From Oscillospiraceae bacterium (lineage in GTDB: Bacteria; Bacillota; Clostridia; Oscillospirales; Ruminococcaceae), in assembly GCA_017828935.1 (NCBI GenBank), contig JAGAUG010000084.1, positions 1 through 14,408 of the forward strand: DNA of 14,408 bases, in the 5' to 3' direction. This document shows, one piece after another, positions 7,316 to 14,079 of the stretch. Position 1 is the first letter of the stretch. Each line of letters opens with the position of its first letter. The translations under genes and the position numbers were made by a program. The notes under the pieces were generated by a model. It saw nothing but the letters and a program-made list of their open reading frames with translations, was not told where the DNA came from and ran no database searches.

Positions 7316-9550
7316 ATGAAAATAAATAATAAAAAACTAGATTTATATAATCGTTATTTTAACGAAACAGATTTTGATTTAGCTTATAATAATAATAACG
7401 AATATTTAGAAGATCTTAGGTGTTTAGTTGATCTGTATATAAATTCGATTTTTAAGATAAGACAAGCTAATTTTAAAGAAAATACAAATTATTTAGGTCT
7501 AAGAGGAATTGTTATTACAGACGCCGAAGTTGATAGCGCTGTTTGCTCTTCGATGGTCGATAAAAAAAATATAAAAGTCGACGAAGATATTAAACAAAGT
7601 ATAATTTTTAGTTTTAAACACATAAACAATCGAGTAAGTCTTAGTAATTTTAATATAAGATTAGAAAGCTTTTTTAAAAAACACGATTGTAATTTTGTTA
7701 CTAGACTTGCTATTATATTTTCTTTAGTTTCGGAGCTAGACAGAAAATACGAAAGATTATTTGGATATCTTCAAGACGATAATACTGTAAAAAAACCTAC
7801 ATTAGGGTTAATTTTTACAGCGGTCTTAATTACTAACGATATAAGTTTAGATCAGGCTTTAGAGCTATTAGATAATAAAATTACAAGTTTGATTTTTGAT
7901 GATATAAATTCTTATGAGCTACCTTGTTTTTTATCTAAGGGTCTAAAAATAAGAAAGCTACCGGTAGATTTTTTTATGGACGTGTCGTATGATAGTTTTG
8001 TTCAATCGACGATTTGTCAAACTTTTTTTATAGATAAAGATTTAGATAAAGATTTAGACGATATTATTATTCATCAAGATCTTCAAGAAAAATTATTTTT
8101 AGAAACACAAAAAATTTTAGATAGTAATTTAAAAAATAATATTATTCATCTGTATGGGCCGCCGGGTTCGGGTAAGAAATTACATATAAAACATATTGCT
8201 AAAAAACTAAATAAAATAATTTTATTTGTAGATTTAAAATATATTTCGATGTTTGATTCAAGAGTTTTTAATTTATTATCTAATGTTTATATTAGCGCGT
8301 TTTTAAACGACGGTTTAATATGTTTTTATAACAGCGATTTTAATAGCAATCGACAGATTAATTTAGAGTTTATATTACACGACGTTTTTAGATATTTTGA
8401 TTTAATATTCTTGTTAAACCAAAGTCCTAAGTATTTAGGGGAATCGTCGTATGAGTTCTTGCCTAGAGTTGATATTAAATTAGACTATCCGAGTGCTAGT
8501 GAGTCGACGATAATTTGGGAATATTATTCTAAAAAAATTAATATAGACTCTGGAATTAATTTTAAACAGATTAGCAATAAATTTAGATATACAGCCGGTC
8601 AAATAAAAGATATTTTATTAAAATCCCAAATAGAAATAAATATAAATATAGATCAAGATCAAGAACAAAAAAGTATTTTAGAAAATATTTTAGTGAAAAA
8701 TTGTAGGGAATCGGCTTTTCATAATTTAGACAAGAGAGCTAGCTTAATTAAAAGTAATTTTAGTTTTGATGATCTAGTTTTAGACCAAGAACAAAAAAAT
8801 ATTTTGATGAGCGCTTGTAATTATATTAAATTTAAAGATATTGTCTTTGAAGATTGGGGGTTTAATTCAAAAGTCCCTTACGGAAAGGGTCTTAGTGTTT
8901 TATTATATGGTCCGCCGGGAACTGGTAAGACGATGGGGGCTCAAGTTATCGCTAACGAACTTGGTTTGTTGCTTTATAAAATTGATTTATCTCAGATTAT
9001 AAATAAATATATCGGAGAGACAGAAAAAAATCTAAGCAATATTTTTTTAGAAGCTAAGAAGAGTAACGCTATTTTATTATTTGATGAAGCGGATTCGCTA
9101 TTTGGTAAGAGAACAGACGTTAAAGACTCTAATGATAAAAATTCTAATAACGAAACTTCTTTTTTGCTTCAAAAGATGGAAGAGTATGACGGAGTTTCGA
9201 TTTTGACGACAAATAAATTTAATAATTTTGATGACGCTTTTAGAAGGCGAATAAGATTTATAGTTAGTTTCCCGATGCCAGATATAAAGATGAGACGAGA
9301 ACTTTGGAAAAAAGTGTTTCCAAAACAAGCGCCACTATCAAAAGATTTTGATGATTTATTTTTGGCTGAAAATTTTGAATTATCGGGAAGTAATATAAAA
9401 TCGATAGCGATATTAGCTTCTTATTTGGCTGTTGCTGAAAGGTCTGAAATTAAGATGAAACATATATTATTGGCGCTTAAATATGAATCTCAAAAAACTG
9501 GAAAGATAGTTTCTAAAAAAGACTTTGGAGTTTACGGCGACGAATTTTAA
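7316..9550 (+). CDS. Two-AAA-domain ATPase, eCIS-associated type
   Basis: The product is 744 residues. ELDRKYERLFGYLQDD at 140-155, in a helical N-terminal region, matches the winged-helix region typical of the AAA+ ATPases encoded in extracellular contractile injection system loci (Afp15/Pvc15-like), as I recall them. A first AAA module has Walker A GPPGSGKK at 281-288 but a decayed Walker B (LICFYNSD), so it is probably inactive. The second is complete: Walker A GPPGTGKT 532-539, pore-loop region INKYIGETEKN, Walker B LLFDEADS with D590/E591, sensor 1 N633 and arginines in AFRRRIRF. Such ATPases are thought to act on assembly or maturation of the particle. The ATG at 7316 has GAGGT 7 bases upstream, so it is preferred over the in-frame TTG at 7286. 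A 64-residue gene follows after 39 bases. No structural eCIS gene is present nearby, so the role is inferred. Confidence 0.8.
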   Translation: MKINNKKLDLYNRYFNETDFDLAYNNNNEYLEDLRCLVDLYINSIFKIRQANFKENTNYLGLRGIVITDAEVDSAVCSSMVDKKNIKVDEDIKQSIIFSFKHINNRVSLSNFNIRLESFFKKHDCNFVTRLAIIFSLVSELDRKYERLFGYLQDDNTVKKPTLGLIFTAVLITNDISLDQALELLDNKITSLIFDDINSYELPCFLSKGLKIRKLPVDFFMDVSYDSFVQSTICQTFFIDKDLDKDLDDIIIHQDLQEKLFLETQKILDSNLKNNIIHLYGPPGSGKKLHIKHIAKKLNKIILFVDLKYISMFDSRVFNLLSNVYISAFLNDGLICFYNSDFNSNRQINLEFILHDVFRYFDLIFLLNQSPKYLGESSYEFLPRVDIKLDYPSASESTIIWEYYSKKINIDSGINFKQISNKFRYTAGQIKDILLKSQIEININIDQDQEQKSILENILVKNCRESAFHNLDKRASLIKSNFSFDDLVLDQEQKNILMSACNYIKFKDIVFEDWGFNSKVPYGKGLSVLLYGPPGTGKTMGAQVIANELGLLLYKIDLSQIINKYIGETEKNLSNIFLEAKKSNAILLFDEADSLFGKRTDVKDSNDKNSNNETSFLLQKMEEYDGVSILTTNKFNNFDDAFRRRIRFIVSFPMPDIKMRRELWKKVFPKQAPLSKDFDDLFLAENFELSGSNIKSIAILASYLAVAERSEIKMKHILLALKYESQKTGKIVSKKDFGVYGDEF

Positions 9551-9589
9551 AAATAATATAAAATAAAAAGAAAGCGAGAGATTAACTAC

Positions 9590-9784
9590 TTGTTTAATTT
9601 TAAGAATTTTTTATTAGCTTTTAAAAAAAATAAAAATAATTTAGATTATAATTTAGATTATAATAAAGAGATAGTTGCTCAATATAAATTTGCTAGAAAG
9701 ATGGCATATATAAAATCAAAATATCCAAATTTTCCTAATAGTGATTATGTTAGATTACTCGAAAAAGAAAGAGAAAAATATTAG
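9590..9784 (+). CDS. Small basic hypothetical protein, 64 residues
   Basis: I do not recognise this protein. It is 64 residues, Lys- and Asn-rich, with a short hydrophobic start (MFNFKNFLLAF), an internal duplication LDYNLDYN, and a C-terminal half (IVAQYKFARKMAYIKSKYP) likely to be helical. No membrane-spanning segment or metal motif is seen. It would start at TTG 9590, with only a weak GCGAGAG upstream, and sits 39 bases after the ATPase and 80 bases before the repeat protein, so co-transcription with both is likely. Position suggests it is an accessory of the same system. Because of the weak start it could also be a degraded remnant. Confidence 0.55.
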   Translation: MFNFKNFLLAFKKNKNNLDYNLDYNKEIVAQYKFARKMAYIKSKYPNFPNSDYVRLLEKEREKY

Positions 9785-9847
9785 TTTTTAAAATTATTTA
9801 TTTTTTTCTGTGTTTGTGGTGTTTTGTTCAGGGCTAAAATTATTAAG

Positions 9848-9858
9848 AAAGGAGGTGA
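9848..9858 (+). promoter_or_regulatory. Near-perfect ribosome binding site of the repeat protein
   Basis: AAAGGAGGTGA is fully complementary to the 16S rRNA 3' end and stands 6 bases before the ATG at 9865. It is the strongest site in the window, suggests high expression and decides the reading frame through the repeats. Confidence 0.9.
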
Positions 9859-9864
9859 GTTAAA

Positions 9865-10419
9865 ATGGGATTTTTTAGTAGTATGGCAAGAGGACTTGTT
9901 AATGGCGTTAAAACTATTGGTAGAGAAGTTTTTGAAAGCGTTTGTGATATGGGGGATGATATGGCCGGTGCTGGAATGGACGCTTATAATCAGGCCGAAG
10001 AAACAGGGTATAACGCTTATAACCAGGCCAGAGATCTGGGTAATGACACTTATAACCAGGCTAGAGGAGCAGGGTATAACGCTTATAACCAGGCTAGAGA
10101 TATGGGGTATGGCGCTTATAACCAGGCTAGAGATATGGGATATAGCGCTTATAACCAGGCTAGAGATATGGGGTATGGCGCTTATAACCAAGCTAGAGAT
10201 ATGGGAACTAGCGCGCTTAACAGAGTTAAAGAAGCGGGTTCTGGTTCTGGATTTAGTTCGATGATGTCAGGGATGACGTCAAAGTTTTTAGGTGGTGTAC
10301 CAAATTTTGATCCGGGAACGCTTAGCAGCTTAGCGATGTGTAAGCAATCGATGGAAAAATCGATGATGTTATTAAATCAGGTATATGAAAAAGCAAGTGG
10401 CAATTCAGATATTCAATAA
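9865..10419 (+). CDS. Protein with seven 11-residue repeats (AYNQARDMGYG)
   Basis: I do not recognise the family. The 184-residue product has three parts: an amphipathic N-terminus (GFFSSMARGLVNGVKTIG), seven tandem 11-residue repeats at residues 40-116 with consensus AYNQARDMGYG, one diverged unit after them, and a Met/Ser/Gly-rich C-terminus ending in a predicted helix (LAMCKQSMEKSMMLLNQVYEKA). Hendecad repeats form elongated helices with a hydrophobic face, as in LEA-type and lipid-binding proteins; a glycine recurs at the ninth position of every unit. No signal peptide or long hydrophobic segment is seen, so it is probably cytoplasmic or exported by another route. The frame is fixed by the strong ribosome binding site. 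Overlapping frames on both strands stay open only because the unit is 33 bases. The repeats are clearly richer in G and C than the flanks. It ends the ATPase operon; a terminator follows. Confidence 0.82.
   Translation: MGFFSSMARGLVNGVKTIGREVFESVCDMGDDMAGAGMDAYNQAEETGYNAYNQARDLGNDTYNQARGAGYNAYNQARDMGYGAYNQARDMGYSAYNQARDMGYGAYNQARDMGTSALNRVKEAGSGSGFSSMMSGMTSKFLGGVPNFDPGTLSSLAMCKQSMEKSMMLLNQVYEKASGNSDIQ
9982..10212. repeat. 33-bp tandem repeats, seven units
   Basis: Seven in-frame copies of a 33-base unit built around GCTTATAACCAGGCTAGAGA run head to tail. The last four are almost identical and the first three are more diverged, which suggests recent expansion at the 3' side. There are no spacers, so this is not a CRISPR array. 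Confidence 0.95.
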
Positions 10420-10443
10420 ATAAAATAATAAAAAATATTTTTT

Positions 10444-10475
10444 AAAAACTTAGGCGAATTCAAGCCTAAGTTTTT
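10444..10475 (+). terminator. Terminator of the ATPase and repeat-protein operon
   Basis: A perfect 12-bp stem (10444-10455 with 10464-10475), with CTTAGGC and GCCTAAG as the GC-rich core, encloses an 8-base loop (GAATTCAA) and ends in a T run. It starts 25 bases after the repeat-protein stop. Confidence 0.9.
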
Positions 10476-10492
10476 AATTTTTATAAAAACGC

Positions 10493-10534
10493 TTGACATA
10501 TAACAAAAAATATATTTTTTGTTATATCTGGAGG
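10493..10534 (+). promoter_or_regulatory. Surface-protein leader, copy 1: -35 box, 30-bp palindrome and RBS
   Basis: TTGACA (10493-10498) is followed at once by a perfect 30-bp palindrome (10498-10527) and then GGAGG (10530-10534), 8 bases before the ATG at 10543. No good -10 box lies 16-18 bases after the -35. The related leader at 14305-14368 has the same elements plus about 22 extra bases that carry TATAAT, so this copy looks like a collapsed version that may have lost its promoter. The palindrome could also serve as an operator. Confidence 0.55.
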
Positions 10535-10553
10535 AAATTTTTATGTATTTTAT

Positions 10554-10561
10554 AAAAAAAA
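10554..10561. repeat. A8 homopolymer at the frameshift point
   Basis: Eight consecutive A follow ATGTATTTTAT. The homologous leader at 14377 has seven A in the same place and stays in frame. The difference puts a TAA in frame at 10567-10569. Confidence 0.9.
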
Positions 10562-10611
10562 TTAAATAATTTAAAAAATAATTTAAATATTAAATTACCA
10601 AAATTTGGTAC

Positions 10612-10620
10612 GGGGGGGGG
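10612..10620. repeat. G9 homopolymer in the 5' coding region
   Basis: Nine consecutive G encode part of TGGGT just before the membrane segment. A G run of this length is unexpected in DNA of such low GC content; runs like this are hotspots for slipped-strand changes in other bacteria. Confidence 0.9.
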
Positions 10621-10700
10621 TACTAGTAGATATAAAAATATAATAATTTTTATTATATTTATACTAAGTATTAGTATTCGGTCTTTTGGAATACGCATTT

Positions 10701-10906
10701 CGACTATAAAATATATGTATGAAGGTAGTGTAATATGTGAAGAAACATTACCTGTGGGAAGTAGCTACACAGTGAAAGTTACGGTAAATAAGGATGATGT
10801 AACCTATTACTGCGATAGTGACGTTAGAGGTACACATATAACAGTACCTGAAGAGGGGATGACAATATATTGTTATAAGAAAGCGACTATAAAATATATG
10901 TATGAA
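10701..10906. repeat. 23-bp direct repeats in the MucBP-like units
   Basis: CGACTATAAAATATATGTAT plus GAA is identical at 10701-10723 and 10884-10906, offset by 183 bases (61 codons, in frame). Each copy encodes the start of a repeat unit (TIKYMYE). The perfect nucleotide identity implies recent duplication or gene conversion. Confidence 0.9.
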
Positions 10907-11555
10907 AGTAATGTAATATGGAAAGAAGAAGTGGATATTGGTGAGGTTAAATTAAAAGAAACAGTTGAGATGTATGGTGAAGAATATAGTTTCGATTGGA
11001 AGGAAAATCTAGAAGATAAAAAATGTATTTCAATGGTTCAGGTACCACTAGAAGGAAAATCGGTGTATGCTAACGTAATTACTGTAAATCAAGATCTTAA
11101 GATTCCGGTTAGAGTTAAAATAAATTATGATCCGAGTAATAATTTAGAGAGTTGGGTTAGGGCTCATGTAAGACATAAATTTTATAGAAAATTAGGTGAG
11201 AATTCTTGGACTGTAATAGAAAAAGCTTCTCAGCCTACGCCGAGTATTAGTTTAGTGTCGACAAAGATCGGCGTCGACGGAACTAAAACCCAAGATTTTA
11301 TATTTAGTTATACAGTTAAAGACGAACAAGACAGAAATAAAAAAAGTTTATATAAATTCGGGTTCGATAAAGAATATAAAGACGTTAAAGACGACAGCTC
11401 TAACTATGGAATGAAAGCTGGGAACGCGTTTATGACGTACATGAAACAAGACGTCGGCGGCGGAAAGAAATTATTTATAGATTACGATATAGATCCGAAA
11501 CAAATATTAGAAAACTACGAAAATTATAATTCTGCGTCTTAATAAAATAAAAATT

Positions 11556-11601
11556 AAAAAGCTTATTAGAAAAATTAAAATTAATTCTAATAGGCTTTTT
11601 T
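11556..11601 (+). terminator. Terminator after the MucBP-like gene
   Basis: A 16-bp stem (11556-11571 with 11585-11600, one G-U pair) is followed by a T run to 11601. It begins 14 bases after the stop codon. A-rich and T-rich flanks on both sides mean it could work in either direction. Confidence 0.85.
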
Positions 11602-11639
11602 AAAATAATAAAAATTTTAGATTTTTAGGGTCGATTTGC

Positions 11640-11667
11640 TTGAAAAATATAGAATATGTGCTATAAT
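11640..11667 (+). promoter_or_regulatory. Promoter of the IS1-like gene
   Basis: TTGAAA (11640-11645) and TATAAT (11662-11667) are 16 bases apart. The -10 box ends only 6 bases before the ATG at 11674, so the transcript would be almost leaderless, as often found near the terminal repeat of compact insertion sequences. Confidence 0.5.
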
Positions 11668-11673
11668 ATAAAT

Positions 11674-11997
11674 ATGAAATGTGAAAGATGTAACAAAACA
11701 GATAGACAAATAAAAGTAGGAAAAACAAAATCAGGAAGTCAGCGTTACCAATGTAAATACTGCGGAAAAAAATATACGCCAAATCCCAAAATAAGAAGTT
11801 ACAGTGAAGAAATAAGAAAACAGGCGATAAAACTATACATGGAAGGTAACAGCGGTAGAGCAGTTGGAAGAATATTGGGAATTAGCAAAAATACTTGTGT
11901 AATTTGGGTAAAAAAATACGCAAAAACAATTAAAGAAAAAAAGTCCCAAAACGAACGAGTAGAAGTGATAGAGCTGGACGAGCTTTTAGGATCGTAA
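11674..11997 (+). mobile_element. IS1-family transposase, truncated to the InsA-like N-terminal part
   Basis: The 107-residue product has a zinc-ribbon (C3, C6, C27, C30), then a helix-turn-helix (AIKLYMEGNSGRAVGRILGISKNTCVIWVKK), and ends in VIELDELLGS. In full-length IS1-type transposases this VELDE motif is the start of the DDE catalytic domain and normally continues with Trp-Thr-Phe and about 120 more residues. Here a stop comes at once and folC starts 39 bases later, so the catalytic part and right end are missing. The fragment corresponds to InsA of IS1, which on its own binds the element ends and represses transposition. The internal ATG at 11674 is preferred over 11656, which lies before or within the -10 box. 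It may be a dead remnant or a retained DNA-binding protein. Confidence 0.8.
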
Positions 11998-12035
11998 TTT
12001 TAAAAAAATATATTATAATTTAAGGATAATATTTT

Positions 12036-13322
12036 GTGAATAATAATATAAAAAAATATTTTGATGGCTTTAATAACGAAACAAAAGATCCGTCGCTAGA
12101 CGCGATGGAATATTTTATGTTTGAATATAACAATTTCGAAAAAGATATGAATTTTATTCATATAGCGGGAACTAACGGAAAGGGTAGTTGCGCTCAGATT
12201 TTGAATAATATATTAATTAATAGTGGCCTTAATGTTGGAAAGTTTATTTCACCTCACTTAATAAATTATAACGAAAGGATAACTATAAACAATAACGAAA
12301 TTTTTGATAGAGAAATAGAAGAGTTTATAAAAGAATTAGAGCCTAAAATAAAAAAATATAGTTTAAAAAACAAGACAAAAATAACTTTATTTGAGTTAGA
12401 AACGATAATGGCGCTATTATATTTTTATCGGAAAAATGCTGATATTATTATTTTAGAAACAGGTCTAGGTGGACTTTATGACTGTACTAATATAATAACA
12501 CGCCCGATTGTTTCGATTGTAACTTCTGTTGGTCTAGACCACACTAATCTTTTGGGGTCGACGCTAACAGAGATAGCTTTTCAAAAAGCTGGAATAATAA
12601 AAAAAGATTCCCAGTCAATATTTATTGAACAAGAACAAGAAGTTAATAATATTTTTATTAATCAAGCTAAGAAAAAAAATAATAAATTTAATTTAATAAA
12701 ACAAGACCAAATATTAAACTATAGATTTGATCTTGATTACCAGTATTTTGATTTTGAAAACTTAAAAGAAATAGCTGTTGGCTTAAAAGGTAAGGCTCAA
12801 ATAAAAAACGCTGCGATTGCCATCAAGTGTTCTGAGATTTTAAACAAATCAGGATATAACATATCAGAGAAAAATATTAGAGACGGGATAAAAAATACAT
12901 ATCACAAAGCCAGATTTGAAATCATAAATAAAGAACCGCTTATAATATACGACGGCGCCCACAACGAACCGGCGATTAAGAATTTTTTAAATACGATAGA
13001 TATGTATTATAAAAACAATAAAAGAGTATATATCGTTTCGATTTTGAGAACTAAAGATTATAAAAAAATTATAGAAATACTGATGAAAGATCAGGATGCG
13101 GAGTTTATTTTTACTTCGGGGTCGGCTAGAGAAAAAAAACTTTATGTTACCGGGGAAGAGCTATATAATACGGCTTTAAAATATAAAAAAAATCAAATTT
13201 TATCTTGGGGCGATTTATCACAGGTGATAAAAAATATAATAAAAAATAAATTAGAAAAAGTCTATTTTTGTGTAGGGAGTTTTTATATTTATCCAGACGT
13301 TATGGATCAAATAAATAAATAA
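12036..13322 (+). CDS. folC: Bifunctional folylpolyglutamate / dihydrofolate synthase FolC
   Basis: FolC adds glutamate to folates by an ATP-dependent, Mur-ligase-type reaction through an acyl phosphate. The 428-residue length is usual. The ATP-binding P-loop HIAGTNGKGS covers 45-51 (GTNGKGS); the central domain shows LETGLGGLYDCTN and SIVTSVGLDHTNLLG, typical of the folate and Mg binding loops, and the C-terminal domain has IYDGAHNEPA (D306-N310). Whether it performs both reactions cannot be read from the sequence. It begins at GTG 12036 with AAGG at 12022-12025, a weak and somewhat distant site; TATAAT at 12014-12019 may be a -10 box without a clear -35. The stop is only 2 bases from the stop of the convergent flavodoxin-like gene, and no terminator separates them. 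Confidence 0.93.
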   Translation: MNNNIKKYFDGFNNETKDPSLDAMEYFMFEYNNFEKDMNFIHIAGTNGKGSCAQILNNILINSGLNVGKFISPHLINYNERITINNNEIFDREIEEFIKELEPKIKKYSLKNKTKITLFELETIMALLYFYRKNADIIILETGLGGLYDCTNIITRPIVSIVTSVGLDHTNLLGSTLTEIAFQKAGIIKKDSQSIFIEQEQEVNNIFINQAKKKNNKFNLIKQDQILNYRFDLDYQYFDFENLKEIAVGLKGKAQIKNAAIAIKCSEILNKSGYNISEKNIRDGIKNTYHKARFEIINKEPLIIYDGAHNEPAIKNFLNTIDMYYKNNKRVYIVSILRTKDYKKIIEILMKDQDAEFIFTSGSAREKKLYVTGEELYNTALKYKKNQILSWGDLSQVIKNIIKNKLEKVYFCVGSFYIYPDVMDQINK

Positions 13323-13324
13323 AA

Positions 13325-13858
13325 TTAGTATTTATTATTAAAAAAATTGGCTAGTTTTTCGATATTTTTAAGCGCTAGACTATCTTGGTTGGCTGGTATT
13401 ATATCTGTATTAAAGCTACCAACAAGAGGGAATATATTACTAGCGCCAATTTGTTTTAAGATACAAGTTGATAAAGAATAAATTTTTTGAGGGTCGCTTT
13501 TTCCGCCGGAAACCAATATAATAGCGCCCTTTTTTTGTTTTGGTTTTATATTAAAAAAATATTTTTGGAATCTAGAACACAAGTCGAGAAGCTTACCTGT
13601 AAGTTGATTAAAATAGATCGGCGAAGCTATTAATATATTATCGGAGTTTTCGATATATTTATATATTTTAAACATCTCGTCGTTTATAGAACAACTTTGA
13701 TTTTTTTTACAAAATCCGCAATCCAGGCAAGCAGATATATTTTCGTAGTATGTATCAATAATTTTTTTTTCGCCTAATAATTTATTAGCTAATAAATTAA
13801 TTAGATAAATTGTATTACCATTTTTTTTTGGTGAACCGTTTAGAATTAGAGTTTTTAT
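13325..13858 (-). CDS. Flavodoxin-like NAD(P)H-dependent oxidoreductase, start codon ATA
   Basis: Reading upstream of the ATG at 13675 in the same frame gives an unbroken, clearly homologous N-terminus, for a 177-residue FMN reductase of normal family length. The frame opens (ATA)KTLILNGSPKKNGNT, whose GSPKKNGNT (8-16) is the FMN phosphate loop. It then has a cysteine cluster C44, C47, C50, C56 (ACLDCGFC and following), and SPIYFNQLTG around 76-85 for the flavin ring. The expected Met codon is ATA at 13858-13856; upstream come only ATA, TTA and a TGA stop at 13867-13865, so no ATG, GTG or TTG can supply this start. No ribosome binding site is visible. Initiation at ATA, a start mutation that silences the gene, or translation from ATG 13675 giving a useless fragment are the options. 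It converges on folC. Confidence 0.8.
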   Translation of the reverse strand: MKTLILNGSPKKNGNTIYLINLLANKLLGEKKIIDTYYENISACLDCGFCKKNQSCSINDEMFKIYKYIENSDNILIASPIYFNQLTGKLLDLCSRFQKYFFNIKPKQKKGAIILVSGGKSDPQKIYSLSTCILKQIGASNIFPLVGSFNTDIIPANQDSLALKNIEKLANFFNNKY

Positions 13859-13900
13859 TATTAATCAGCTCGTTTCTTTTTTTAAAAATAAGTTTAAAAT

Positions 13901-13936
13901 AAAAAAACTCAGAAATCAGGGGGGCTGATCTCTGAG
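13901..13936 (-). terminator. Terminator of the tRNA-Glu transcription unit
   Basis: Read on the minus strand, a continuous 12-bp stem (13936-13925 with 13919-13908, one G-U pair) with a loop of five C is followed by seven T (13907-13901). On the plus strand the same stem has a 2-base mismatch and no T run, so the direction is clear. Confidence 0.85.
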
Positions 13937-13954
13937 GATTCGATTTAATTATTC

Positions 13955-14066
13955 AAGTGTCACTGACAAAGTAGGAAAACGGAGGCCTACCTGATTTTTC
14001 ACGAATTCACAAATTTATGGAGATATGTAAAAAAATTTAAATTACCAAAATATAACCATGACACTT
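13955..14066 (-). ncRNA. Candidate structured RNA between tRNA-Glu and its terminator
   Basis: The 180 bases between tRNA-Glu and the terminator hold no reading frame I can support. Read on the minus strand, AAGTGTCA (14066-14059) can pair with TGACACTT (13962-13955), closing a 112-base region. Inside it GTAGG and CCTAC (within 13967-13990) can form a hairpin around a C-rich and T-rich loop. It matches no RNA family I recognise; 6S, SRP and tmRNA signatures are absent. It may be just a tRNA trailer. Confidence 0.35.
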
Positions 14067-14079
14067 AAATACAAACAAA

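Larger units (their letters stand above)
10543..11542 (+). pseudogene. MucBP-like membrane-anchored repeat protein, one base out of frame at an A8 tract
   Basis: From ATG 10543, behind GGAGG, the frame ends after eight codons (MYFIKKIK, stop). If the A8 run at 10554-10561 is read as seven A, as in the copy at 14377, the frame runs unbroken through ATG 10715 to 11542 and gives 332 residues. This restored protein has a basic cytoplasmic start, a poly-Gly turn encoded by a G9 run (residues 24-26), one hydrophobic segment (IIIFIIFILSISI, about 33-45) and then an outer region. The outer region has two related units beginning STIKYMYEGSVI and ATIKYMYESNVI, 61 residues apart, which resemble MucBP-type surface repeats, and a C-terminal domain of about 130 residues that I do not recognise. 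No LPXTG anchor is seen. Without slippage only the 275-residue part from 10715 could be made; that ATG has no ribosome binding site and the product lacks the membrane segment. The gene is inactive, phase-variable, rescued by slippage, or affected by a read error. Confidence 0.75.

Noticed and set aside
9098..9328. Minus-strand open frame inside the ATPase gene
   Set aside because: It overlaps the conserved Walker B to sensor region of the plus-strand gene and has no supporting signal.
9982..10212. CRISPR-like array
   Set aside because: Units are contiguous with no unique spacers and lie inside a coding frame; no cas gene is near.
9781..10264. Long open frames overlapping the repeat protein, one on each strand (9824-10264 plus, 10191-9781 minus)
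   Set aside because: A 33-base unit keeps every frame free of stops once one unit is; the frame at 9865 has the strong ribosome binding site and meaningful ends.
11600..11782. Minus-strand 60-residue hydrophobic frame
   Set aside because: It is antisense to the IS1-like promoter and zinc-ribbon codons and has no start signal; the hydrophobicity reflects A-rich codons read backwards.
14030..14066. Degraded copy of the surface-protein N-terminus (TTAAATTACCAAAAT also occurs near 10590)
   Set aside because: The shared 15-mer is AT-rich, the neighbouring bases do not align, and the stretch lies in the tRNA trailer region.
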